Below are positions 1 to 7,912 of a stretch of 64,000 bases of DNA, piece by piece. The position numbers and the translations under genes were made by a program. The stretch spans positions 496,001 through 560,000 of the forward strand of contig NZ_QVLS01000002.1 in the NCBI RefSeq assembly GCF_003417535.1. The letters run 5' to 3'. Position 1 is the stretch's first letter, and every line of letters begins with the position of its first letter. This DNA is from Hydrogenophaga borbori (GTDB lineage Bacteria; Pseudomonadota; Gammaproteobacteria; Burkholderiales; Burkholderiaceae_C). A model generated the notes under the pieces. That model was given only the letters and a program-made list of their open reading frames with translations, had not been told where the DNA came from and ran no database searches.

Positions 1-375
1 GGCGAGCTCAAGGGCTATTTCCGCCCCGAGTTCCTCAACCGCATCGACGAGACCGTGGTGTTCCACGCACTCGACGCCAAGAACATCGAGGCGATCGCCG
101 CCATCCAGCTGCAGGCGCTGCAGGCGCGGCTGCAGAAGATGGACCTCAAGCTCGAGGTCTCGCCGGCGGCGCTGGGCGAGCTGGCCAAGGTCGGCTTCGA
201 TCCGGTGTTCGGTGCGCGCCCGCTCAAGCGCGCGATCCAGCAGCGCATCGAGAACCCGCTGTCCAAGCTGCTGCTGGAGGGCCGCTACCCGCCCAAGTCG
301 GCCATTCCGGTCGGTGTGGACCCGGTGCGCAACCCGGGCGTGTTCGAGTTCGGCGAGCCGCTGCCCATGGCCTGA
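1..375 (+). CDS. clpB: ATP-dependent chaperone ClpB, C-terminal fragment
   Basis: The reading frame is open at the left edge, so only the last 124 residues are visible. They carry the end of the second AAA+ module and the C-terminal D2 small domain of ClpB/Hsp104 disaggregases: an FRPEFLNRIDE segment with the sensor-type arginine near the start, then the GFDPVFGARPLKRAIQQ motif typical of ClpA/B proteins, and a short acidic tail. ClpB works with DnaK, DnaJ and GrpE to resolubilise protein aggregates in the cytoplasm. ClpA or ClpC would end differently; the GARPLKRAIQ plus NPLSKLLL context fits ClpB best. Promoter and start lie outside the window. Confidence 0.93.
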   Translation, partial: GELKGYFRPEFLNRIDETVVFHALDAKNIEAIAAIQLQALQARLQKMDLKLEVSPAALGELAKVGFDPVFGARPLKRAIQQRIENPLSKLLLEGRYPPKSAIPVGVDPVRNPGVFEFGEPLPMA

Positions 376-404
376 TCGGCCGCCGCGCGTGGCGCGGCCG
401 GCCC

Positions 405-644
405 TCAGGCCGCCTCGTCGTCCACGTCGGCCAGTACCGGCGTCTGGTTGTCCAGCAGATAGCCCTGCGCGGCCAGGCGGCGGGCCAGTTCGTGCACGTC
501 CTCGTCCAGCAGGCGCGAGAGTTCGCGCAGGCTGCGCCGGCCGTTGGCCATCAGCAGCAGGGTGTGCGCCCGGCGGTCCAGCCCGTCGGGGCGGGCCAGC
601 GCCTCCCAGGCGCGGGGCGTCTTCGTGTAGAGGTGGCCTTCCAT
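405..644 (-). CDS. Small conserved hypothetical protein (79 aa), winged-helix-like
   Basis: A 79-residue protein, convergent with clpB. I do not recognise a named family. The middle (about residues 20-65) is a run of predicted helices with the pattern RRAHTLLLMANGRRSLRELSRLLDEDVHELARRLAAQGYL. This resembles the helical core of a winged helix-turn-helix, as seen in short Burkholderiales proteins of unknown role. There are no membrane segments and no signal peptide. The ATG at 644 is the only sensible start. It ends 30 bases from the clpB stop. DNA binding is inference from pattern only. Confidence 0.6.
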   Translation of the reverse strand: MEGHLYTKTPRAWEALARPDGLDRRAHTLLLMANGRRSLRELSRLLDEDVHELARRLAAQGYLLDNQTPVLADVDDEAA

Positions 645-909
645 GTCCCTGAAGCGTGCATCGGCGGCGTGACTTCACCGTGAAACCGCGCCCGATGCCC
701 GGGCATACAAGTTCCGGGCCAGCCGCGGGCGCGCGCCTGCGGGGCCGTCCGGCAGCCCCGGGCGACCGATTGGAGCCCCAGGGGCTACCCCTGTCCGGAA
801 ATCGGCCGATCACCACTTCGTTCACACCTCGGGCGGCTATAACCGTGACCTGCATCACGTGATGCTTTCATCACCTGGTGACCGCCGCTCCCCTGGCCCC
901 TTTGCCGAC

Positions 910-3324
910 ATGACCGTTCCTTCTCCCTTGCTGGAGCAGTGCTTCGAGGAAGCCGTCCGCCACGCCGCGCCCATGCTGGGGCGCTGCATCGACGTGGGCG
1001 TGTCCTCCCTGCAGGCCGAGGAAAAGGACCTGCGCGAGGTGGCCGCGCGCGACCGCGCGGCGCGGTCCTGGTTCGCGCTGCTCAAGCACCGCAATGGCTG
1101 GGGCCCCAATTTCGCGCAGCGCCTGAAGGCGGCTTTTCACACCGGGTACAACGAAGGCAATACCTCCAGCCTGGCCTTGCTGTCCAACACCGAGCTGCTG
1201 GCGCTGGTGGACGACAACGCGGTGGCCGAATCGATCGAGTCCGCCAAGCTGCTGCAGAACCTGCTGCCCGAGGTGGAGCAGGCCCTGGCCGTGCTCGACG
1301 CGCGCATGAGCTCGCTCATCGGCCTGGACACCGTGCACGCCGAGAAAAACCCGCTGCGCCCCTCGGTCTACGTGCGGGTGCTGCGCGAGATGCTGACCGC
1401 CAGCGAAAGCGACGCCGAGGTGCGCACGCTCTGGATGCGTCACCTGGCCCCGGTGCTGGGCCGCGAACTGCGCGGCCTGTACGAAAACCTGGCGCTGATG
1501 CTGCAGCGCGCGAACGTGCAGGAGGCCAGCTACCGCGTTCGGCTGGTGGCCGATCCGCAGGCGACGCGGCCCGCACAGCCCAAGCGCGACCTGCTCGATT
1601 TCGGCTTCACCCCCAGCGGCGTGGCCACCGAGGCCGCGCCGGCCCGGCCCGAGCCGGTCCATCCCTTCATGCCGGCCATGGGCGACCTGGCCCGCGCCCA
1701 CCCCACGCTCGACCACGACGTGATGCAGCAGTTCCTGCAGCAGGGCGGCGAAGAGTATGCGCAGGCGCTGAACGAGCAGTATTTCCGCCAGCTCGACCGC
1801 GAAATGGCCGCGATGCAGGCCGAGGCCGCGCTGCCCGTGCTCGACGACGCGGTGCTCGAAGAGGAGCGCACGCGCTTTCGCGACCTGCCCGTGGTGGACC
1901 GCCCGGCGCGCGGCGTCAGCATCGGCTCCCAGCTCAAGGCCGAGGCCTGGGGCGATTTCGCCAGCGCGGTTGCGCGCACGCGCGCGCTGCTCGACCTCAA
2001 GCGCCAGGCCCGCTCGGTGGGCCAGGCCATCGGCCTGGACGTGGTGCGCAAGCTGGTCAACCAGGTGGCGCGCGACCCGCTGCTGCTGGCGCCGGTGCGC
2101 GAGGCCGTGGTGGCGCTGGAGCCCGCGCTGCTCAGCCAGGCGCTGACCGAGCCGCGCTACTTCAACGAAGACGCCCACCCCGCGCGCCGCCTGGTGGAAA
2201 GCGTGGCGCAGCGCAGCTTCCGCTACAACGACGAGTTCAGCGAGGAGTTCGAATCCTTCTTCGGGCCGGTGCGCGATGCCTTTCGCCAGCTCAACGAGCG
2301 CGCCAGCAAGGAGCCCAAGGCCTTCGGCGAGGCCCTGGACAAGCTGCGCGGCCACTGGCGCTCGCAGGACGACCGCGAACAGCAGCTGCAGAACGACCGC
2401 CTGCACGCCCTGCGCCACGCCGAGGAGCGCCAGGCCCTGGCCGATCGCACCGCCTGGGACCTGAGCCAGCGCCCCGACGTGGAGAACGCGCCGGGCTTTA
2501 TCCTGGATTTCATCTACGGCAGCTGGGCCCTGGTGCTGGCGCAGGCCGAAATGGGCCTGCCCGACAGCCAGGCCGAGCTCAACGCCTACCGCAAGGCGGT
2601 CACCGACCTGCTGTGGAGCATCCGCAAGGAAGTGACCTTGCGCCGTCCGGCCGACCTGTTCCGCATCGTGCCCGGCCTCATCAAGACCCTGCACCAGGGG
2701 CTGGACGCCCTGGGCAAGACGCGCGAGGAGACCCAGCCGTTCTTCGACGCCCTGATGCGACTGCATGAGCCCGTGCTGGGCCTGCGCCGCGCCAAGGTGC
2801 GCAGCGATTCGGGCCATTCCGACCCGATCCCGCTGGAGCCCGCGTTCGACCCCACCCGGCTCGACGAATTCGCGCCGGCCACGCCCGAGCAGCGCCTGCC
2901 CAAGGCGGCAGCGCAGCCCTGGCTGGGCCAGCAAGAGCTGGCCAACGCAGGCTTCGAGGACACCCTGGCCTCCGACCTCGGCAGCCTGCACGGCGAGGGG
3001 GATTCCGACCACGCGCCGCTGGAGGCGCCGGCCATGGACGCCGAGCAGCTGCTGATGTCGCTGCGCGAAGGCACCTGGGTCGACATGTACTCTCACGGCG
3101 AGTGGCTGCGCGCCCAGCTCATCTGGGCCAGCACGCGCGGCACGCTGTTCATGTTCACCAGCCGAGGCGGCCGGGCGCACTCCATGACCAAGCGCGTCTG
3201 CGTGCGCCTCATCCGCAACCGCTGGCTGCGCCCGGTGGAGGCCCGTCCGGTGGTGCAGACGGCGCTGGACACGGTGCTGGCCTCGGGCGCACCGCCGGTG
3301 CTCGAGCCGGTCAGCGTGCAATAA
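910..3324 (+). CDS. DUF1631 family protein
   Basis: About 804 residues, mostly alpha-helical, with long charged stretches and no signal peptide or membrane segment. The arrangement matches DUF1631 proteins of Burkholderiales and Pseudomonas: a helical N-terminal part with conserved FNARHNGW-like features (here LLKHRNGWGPNF), a long middle, and a C-terminal region (about 725-790) with EGTWVDMYSHGEWLRAQLIWAS and SMTKRVCVRLI. That C-terminal part resembles the PilZ-like beta region seen at the end of this family. The frame is open further upstream (GTG at 859, ATG at 862), but the ATG at 910 begins the region resembling the family and is preferred. Function is unknown; a link to second-messenger signalling is only a guess from the C-terminal resemblance. 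Confidence 0.8.
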   Translation: MTVPSPLLEQCFEEAVRHAAPMLGRCIDVGVSSLQAEEKDLREVAARDRAARSWFALLKHRNGWGPNFAQRLKAAFHTGYNEGNTSSLALLSNTELLALVDDNAVAESIESAKLLQNLLPEVEQALAVLDARMSSLIGLDTVHAEKNPLRPSVYVRVLREMLTASESDAEVRTLWMRHLAPVLGRELRGLYENLALMLQRANVQEASYRVRLVADPQATRPAQPKRDLLDFGFTPSGVATEAAPARPEPVHPFMPAMGDLARAHPTLDHDVMQQFLQQGGEEYAQALNEQYFRQLDREMAAMQAEAALPVLDDAVLEEERTRFRDLPVVDRPARGVSIGSQLKAEAWGDFASAVARTRALLDLKRQARSVGQAIGLDVVRKLVNQVARDPLLLAPVREAVVALEPALLSQALTEPRYFNEDAHPARRLVESVAQRSFRYNDEFSEEFESFFGPVRDAFRQLNERASKEPKAFGEALDKLRGHWRSQDDREQQLQNDRLHALRHAEERQALADRTAWDLSQRPDVENAPGFILDFIYGSWALVLAQAEMGLPDSQAELNAYRKAVTDLLWSIRKEVTLRRPADLFRIVPGLIKTLHQGLDALGKTREETQPFFDALMRLHEPVLGLRRAKVRSDSGHSDPIPLEPAFDPTRLDEFAPATPEQRLPKAAAQPWLGQQELANAGFEDTLASDLGSLHGEGDSDHAPLEAPAMDAEQLLMSLREGTWVDMYSHGEWLRAQLIWASTRGTLFMFTSRGGRAHSMTKRVCVRLIRNRWLRPVEARPVVQTALDTVLASGAPPVLEPVSVQ

Positions 3325-3417
3325 GGGCCCGCCCCCGCCGCGCCGCGCCGCGCGCCACCTTTCGGTGAAAACCCGTGAGCGCCCGGGGCGGGTGCCGCCT
3401 GGGTACCATCTCGGCCC

Positions 3418-4665
3418 ATGACTTCCGCCGCCACCGCGCTGGGCACGCTGCCGCCCGCGAACCCCGTTCCGCTCAGGCAAGACGCCGCCGTCATCGGGCT
3501 GGTCGGCCTGGCGCACGGCACCTCCCACTTCTCCCACATGCTGCTGGCGCCGCTGTTCCCGTTGTTCATCCGCGACTTCGGCCTGGGCTTCGCCGACGTG
3601 GGCCTGCTCATGACGGTGTTCTTCATCATCTCGGGTGTGGGCCAGGCGCTGTCGGGTTTCCTGGTCGACCGCGTGGGCGCCCGCCCGGTGCTGTTCGCCG
3701 CCATCGGCTGCTTCCTGCTGGCCTCGCTGGTCGCCTCGCAGGCCACCGGCTACTGGGGCCTGATGGCCACGGCCGTGCTCGCGGGTCTGGGCAACGCGCC
3801 GTTCCACCCCTGTGACTTCACCATCCTCAACCAGCGCGTGTCCACCGCCCGCCTGGGCCATGCCTTCAGCGTGCACGGCGTGACGGGCAGCCTGGGCTGG
3901 GCGCTGGCGCCGGTCTTCCTGGTCGGCATCACCAGCCTGAGCGACTGGCGCACGGCCTATTACTCGGCCGCCCTGCTCTACACGGGCGTGCTGGCGCTGC
4001 TCTGGTGGCAGCGCGACAAGCTGCGCACCGAGGTGGTGGTGCGCGCCCCCGCGGCGCACGCCGGCAGGGCACACGACCTGGCCTTCCTGAAGCTGCCCGT
4101 GGTGTGGTGGTGCTTCGCCTTCTTCCTGCTCTCCACCATGACCTTGGCCGTGGTGCAGAGCTTCGTGCCCTCCATCCTGCAGGCGCTGTACGGCACCTCG
4201 ATGGAGGCGGCCACGCTGACCGTCAGCGCCTACATGCTGTGCTCGGCCTTCGGCATGTTCGTCGGCGGCTTCGTCACCGTCTATGGCCAGCGGCACCAGA
4301 TCTCCAGCGACACGGTGCTGGCCTGGGGCATGGGCCTGGGCGCGCTGCTGATGCTGGTGTGCGCCACCGGCTGGTTCGGCGAATTCGGCACCATGGCCGT
4401 GCTGGCCATCACGGGCTTCGCCCTCGGCGTGGCCGGGCCGAGCCGCGACATGCTCATCAAACGCGCCACGCCCAAGGGCGCCACCGGCCGGGTGTACGGC
4501 ACGGTCTACTCGGGCCTGGACGTGGGCTTCGCGCTCGCGCCGCTGGTGTTCGGCGTGCTTATGGACCACGGCTGGTACGCGGCCACGCTGGCGGGCGGCG
4601 CGGTGGTGCTGGCCCTGTCCGCCTACGCCGCGCTGGGCGTGGGCAAGCGGGTGGCGGTGGCATGA
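3418..4665 (+). CDS. MFS transporter (fosmidomycin-resistance-like branch)
   Basis: A 415-residue protein with twelve hydrophobic segments, consistent with a major facilitator permease of the inner membrane. The GLVGLAHGTSHFSHMLLAPLFPLFIRDFGL start is characteristic of the Fsr-like branch. The usual loop 2-3 motif appears as GFLVDRVGARPVLF. Its stop overlaps the next gene's start (ATGA at 4662-4665), so transporter and ThDP enzyme are translated together. This suggests that the permease moves the substrate or product of that enzyme. Substrate cannot be read from sequence. Confidence 0.85.
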   Translation: MTSAATALGTLPPANPVPLRQDAAVIGLVGLAHGTSHFSHMLLAPLFPLFIRDFGLGFADVGLLMTVFFIISGVGQALSGFLVDRVGARPVLFAAIGCFLLASLVASQATGYWGLMATAVLAGLGNAPFHPCDFTILNQRVSTARLGHAFSVHGVTGSLGWALAPVFLVGITSLSDWRTAYYSAALLYTGVLALLWWQRDKLRTEVVVRAPAAHAGRAHDLAFLKLPVVWWCFAFFLLSTMTLAVVQSFVPSILQALYGTSMEAATLTVSAYMLCSAFGMFVGGFVTVYGQRHQISSDTVLAWGMGLGALLMLVCATGWFGEFGTMAVLAITGFALGVAGPSRDMLIKRATPKGATGRVYGTVYSGLDVGFALAPLVFGVLMDHGWYAATLAGGAVVLALSAYAALGVGKRVAVA

Positions 4666-6368
4666 CCGCGTCCACCAAGCTCGCGGGTCACCTGCTGGTC
4701 GAGTGCCTGATCGAGCAGGGCGTGACGCACGCCTTCGGCGTGCCGGGCGAGAGCTTCCTGGCCGTGCTGGACGGCTTTCACGCGCACGCGAAGCGCATCC
4801 GCTTCGTCACCAACCGGCAGGAGGGCGGTGCCGCCTTCATGGCCGAGGCCCAGGGCAAGCTCACGGGCCGGCCCGGCGTCTGCTTCGTCACGCGCGGTCC
4901 AGGCGCCACCAACGCCTCCATCGGCGTGCACACGGCCTTCCAGGACAGCACGCCGATGGTGCTGTTCGTGGGCGACGTGGCCAGCGACGCGCGCGACCGC
5001 GAGGCCTTCCAGGAAGTGGACTTCGCCGCCTTCTTCGGCCCGTCCACCAAGGGTATGGCCAAGCGCGTGGAGCGCATCGACGACGCCCGCCGCATTCCCG
5101 AGTACGTGGCGCGCGCCTTCGCCACCGCCATGAACGGCCGCCCCGGCCCCGTTGTGCTGGTGCTGCCCGAGGACATGCTCACGCAGCGCGTGGACAGCGC
5201 GCCGCTGCCGCGCGTGGAGCCGGTGCAGGCCTGGAGCGACCCGGGCGCGCTGCGCGAGCTGCGCACGCTGTTGCTGGCGGCCGAGCGGCCCCTCGTCATC
5301 GCCGGTGGCGGTGGCTGGACGCCGCAGAGCGCCGCCGCCCTGCAGCGCTTCGCCGAGGCCTGGCGCCTGCCGGTGGCCAACGCCTTCCGCTTCCAGGACA
5401 CCTTCGACAACCACCACCCGCAGTACGCGGGCGACGTGGGTTTGGGCATCAACCCCGCGCTGGCGCGCCGCGTGCGCGAGAGCGACCTGCTCATCGCCCT
5501 CGGCCCGCGCCTCGGCGAAAGCACCACCGGCGGCTACACGCTGATCGAGGCGCCGCTGCCCCGCCAGAAGCTGGTGCACATCCACGCCAGCGCCGAAGAG
5601 CTGAACCGGGTGTACCAGCCCGCGCTGGCCATCCAGGCCAGCATGAACGCCGCCGCGCGCAGCCTGGAGGTGCTGAGTCCGCCGCCCAGCCTGCCCTGGG
5701 CCGCCTGGACCGCGGCCTGCCACGCCGACTACCTGGCCAACATCGACCCCGCCAACGGCGGCGTGCAACTGCCCGGGCCGATCGACATGCCGGCCATCGT
5801 GCACACGCTGCAGCGCCTGCTGCCGGCCGACGCCGTGCTCACCAACGGCGCGGGCAACTTCGCCAGCTGGCTGCACCGCTTCTACCGCTACCCGGGCCTG
5901 GCGCGTGGCCACAAGACGCAACTGGCGCCCACCAACGGCGCCATGGGCTATGGCGTGCCGGCCGGCATCGCGGCGTCCCTCCTCACCGGGCGCACCGCCT
6001 TCACCATCGCGGGCGACGGCGATTTCCTCATGAACGGTCAGGAGCTGGCCACCGCCGTGCAGCACGGCGCGCGCAGCATCGTGCTGCTGCTGGACAACGG
6101 CAGCTACGGCACCATCCGCATGCACCAGGAGCGCGAGTACCCGGCACGGGTGAGTGGCTCGAACCTGAACAACCCCGATTTCGCGGCCCTGGCGCGCGCC
6201 TACGGTTATGCCGGCGAGCGCGTGGAGCGCACCGCCGACTTCGAACCGGCGTTGCGGCGCGCGCTCGCGCAGCCTGGCGGAACGCTCATCGTGCTGCCGC
6301 TGTCGCCCGAGGTGATCACCACCCGGGGCACGCTGAGCGCGATCCGCGAGACCGCGCTGAAGCGCTGA
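4662..6368 (+). CDS. Thiamine-diphosphate-dependent enzyme (acetolactate synthase large-subunit-like)
   Basis: 568 residues, the usual length for the ThDP decarboxylase/carboligase superfamily, with three domains: an N-terminal pyrimidine-binding domain (catalytic glutamate in RQEGGAAFMAEA, about residue 51), a central domain, and a C-terminal pyrophosphate-binding domain with the GDGDFLMNGQELATAVQ...LDNGSYG metal/ThDP motif (about 450-490). ATG at 4662 overlaps the MFS stop. The protein resembles IlvB, but no regulatory subunit gene (ilvH) is near, so it is probably a stand-alone decarboxylase or carboligase rather than biosynthetic acetolactate synthase. Substrate unknown. Confidence 0.85.
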   Translation: MTASTKLAGHLLVECLIEQGVTHAFGVPGESFLAVLDGFHAHAKRIRFVTNRQEGGAAFMAEAQGKLTGRPGVCFVTRGPGATNASIGVHTAFQDSTPMVLFVGDVASDARDREAFQEVDFAAFFGPSTKGMAKRVERIDDARRIPEYVARAFATAMNGRPGPVVLVLPEDMLTQRVDSAPLPRVEPVQAWSDPGALRELRTLLLAAERPLVIAGGGGWTPQSAAALQRFAEAWRLPVANAFRFQDTFDNHHPQYAGDVGLGINPALARRVRESDLLIALGPRLGESTTGGYTLIEAPLPRQKLVHIHASAEELNRVYQPALAIQASMNAAARSLEVLSPPPSLPWAAWTAACHADYLANIDPANGGVQLPGPIDMPAIVHTLQRLLPADAVLTNGAGNFASWLHRFYRYPGLARGHKTQLAPTNGAMGYGVPAGIAASLLTGRTAFTIAGDGDFLMNGQELATAVQHGARSIVLLLDNGSYGTIRMHQEREYPARVSGSNLNNPDFAALARAYGYAGERVERTADFEPALRRALAQPGGTLIVLPLSPEVITTRGTLSAIRETALKR

Positions 6369-6482
6369 TTCGCTTCCGCTGGCGGGGGGCGGAATGTGAA
6401 TGCATCACAGGTTTAGGCCCCACCACGGCACAGCAATCCCGCCCCGTCGATGAAAAACTGCCGGTCATACGGAGGTATTCAT

Positions 6483-7172
6483 ATGCGACAGGCAACGGAA
6501 ACGGTTTGGGGTAACAGCACGCAGTACGCCACGGGCGAGGTCCGGGCGCTGAGTCAGGCGCACCTGCTGAGGGTGTTCGACGAGGTGGACTACGGCATGC
6601 TGCTCCTCGACCCGCAGGGACGCATCCTCCACGCCAACCACCTGGCGCGCCACGAACTGGCACAGCGGCGCGTGCTGCGCGCCTGCAGCGGCAGCCTCAT
6701 GGGCAGCAGCGCCGAGCACAGCGAGCGCATCCAGCAGGCACTGGACGCGGCCAGTCGGGGCCAGCGCCGCCTGCTGCTGATGCGCGAAGGCGAGCGCGAC
6801 CTGTCCATGGCCTTCACGCCGCTGTCGCACCCGCTGGAAGACGACTCGCCCACCGTGCTGGTGCTGCTGTCGCGCCAGAGCGCCAGCGACAACCTGGCCG
6901 TGCGCATGTTCGCCCGCGCCCTGAGCCTGAGCCCCACCGAAGAGGTGGTGATGCTGGCCCTGTGCCGCGGCCTGGACGTGCAGGAGATCGCCGCCGAGAA
7001 CGGCGTGGCCATCTCCACCGTGCGCAGCCAGGTCAAAACCCTGCGCGAGAAGGCCGGCGCCAGCAGCGTGCGCCGCTTGCTGCAGCGCGTGAACAGCCTG
7101 CCACCCGTGGTGCCTGCCTTGCGCATCATCACGCCGGTCGCGCACAATCCGGCGGGTTACTCCCACCCCTAG
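6483..7172 (+). CDS. LuxR-type helix-turn-helix regulator with PAS-like sensor
   Basis: 229 residues. The N-terminal half (about 25-110) looks like a PAS fold (VDYGMLLLDPQGRILHANHLARHEL). The C-terminal half is a LuxR/GerE DNA-binding domain: LSPTEEVVMLALCRGLDVQEIAAENGVAISTVRSQVKTLREKAGA (about 145-195). The frame is open from 6450, but a strong GGAGGT Shine-Dalgarno at 6471-6476 sits six bases before the ATG at 6483, which decides the start. No response-regulator receiver domain is present. It lies directly upstream of the Crp-type regulator gene (10-base gap), so the two may form a small regulatory operon. Confidence 0.85.
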   Translation: MRQATETVWGNSTQYATGEVRALSQAHLLRVFDEVDYGMLLLDPQGRILHANHLARHELAQRRVLRACSGSLMGSSAEHSERIQQALDAASRGQRRLLLMREGERDLSMAFTPLSHPLEDDSPTVLVLLSRQSASDNLAVRMFARALSLSPTEEVVMLALCRGLDVQEIAAENGVAISTVRSQVKTLREKAGASSVRRLLQRVNSLPPVVPALRIITPVAHNPAGYSHP

Positions 7173-7182
7173 ACCCCACCGG

Positions 7183-7833
7183 ATGCCCCCCGCCAGCGCT
7201 TCGACTCTCTCTTCGCAGAACACGCAGCACATCGAAGCACTGGCCGCGCAAGGCATCCAACGCCGCTACCGGCGCGGCGCCCTGCTGATTCAGGAAGGCG
7301 AAACCGGGGACACCCTCTACATCGTGCTGCAGGGCCGCCTGCGCGCCTACGTGGCCGACGCCTCCGGCCGCGAACTCACCCTGGGCCTGTACGGCCCGCT
7401 GGAATACGTGGGCGAGATGTCGCTCGACGGCGGCCCGCGCTCGGCCAATGTGGAGGCGGCCGAGGCCAGCACCTGCTCGGTCATCACGCGCGAGCGCCTG
7501 CTGGCCTACATCGCCGAGCACCCGGAATTCGCCTTCGAGCTCATGGCGCGCCTGATCCGGCGCGCCCGCCTGGCCACCGAAAGCGCGCGCAGCGTGGCGC
7601 TGATCGACGTCTACGGCCGTCTGGTGAAGCTGCTCAACGGCTGGGCGTTGGCGCCGCAGGACGACGGCGCGCGCCCGCTGCGCGAGCGGCTGACACACCA
7701 GCAGATCGCCCAGCACCTGGCCTGCTCGCGCGAGATGGTGAGCCGGCTGCTGAAGGACCTGGAGAACGGCGGCTACGTCGCCGTGCGCGAGCGGCGCCTC
7801 TGGTTGCTGAAGAACCTGCCGGCGCGCTGGTGA
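7183..7833 (+). CDS. Crp/Fnr family transcriptional regulator with cAMP-contact residues
   Basis: 216 residues: a cyclic-nucleotide-binding beta-roll (about 20-130) and a Crp-type helix-turn-helix (about 160-205, LTHQQIAQHLACSREMVSRLLKDLE). The phosphate-binding cassette reads VGEMSLDGGPRSANV. Its glutamate 78, arginine 86 and serine 87 match the E/R/S trio that contacts cAMP in E. coli CRP. No Fnr-type N-terminal cysteine cluster is present. So this is probably a cyclic-nucleotide-responsive regulator rather than an oxygen sensor. A class III nucleotide cyclase is encoded about 3 kb away (11010-12830, opposite strand), which makes a functional link worth testing. Confidence 0.87.
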   Translation: MPPASASTLSSQNTQHIEALAAQGIQRRYRRGALLIQEGETGDTLYIVLQGRLRAYVADASGRELTLGLYGPLEYVGEMSLDGGPRSANVEAAEASTCSVITRERLLAYIAEHPEFAFELMARLIRRARLATESARSVALIDVYGRLVKLLNGWALAPQDDGARPLRERLTHQQIAQHLACSREMVSRLLKDLENGGYVAVRERRLWLLKNLPARW

Positions 7834-7871
7834 GCCGGCAGGGGGCAGAGGCCCCACGCCACGCCGCCGCG

Positions 7872-7900
7872 CGGGCCGCGGCCGCCGAGGGCGCGGCCCG
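7872..7900. terminator. GC-rich hairpin between convergent genes (possible bidirectional terminator)
   Basis: A 9-bp perfect stem (CGGGCCGCG at 7872-7880 with CGCGGCCCG at 7892-7900) around an 11-base loop lies between the convergent ends of the Crp-type gene and the subtilase gene. There is no U-tract on either side, so it is not a classical intrinsic terminator; it may protect or pause transcript ends. Confidence 0.3.
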
Positions 7901-7912
7901 GCGCGACTGGCC

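Noticed and set aside
871..4569. 1232-codon open frame antisense to the DUF1631 and MFS genes
   Set aside because: It is extremely rich in His, Gln, Arg and Gly, the usual signature of a GC-biased shadow frame, and both genes opposite are clearly real families.
4662..6368. Assignment of the ThDP enzyme as biosynthetic acetolactate synthase (IlvB)
   Set aside because: No small-subunit gene or branched-chain biosynthesis gene is adjacent; coupling is to an MFS transporter.
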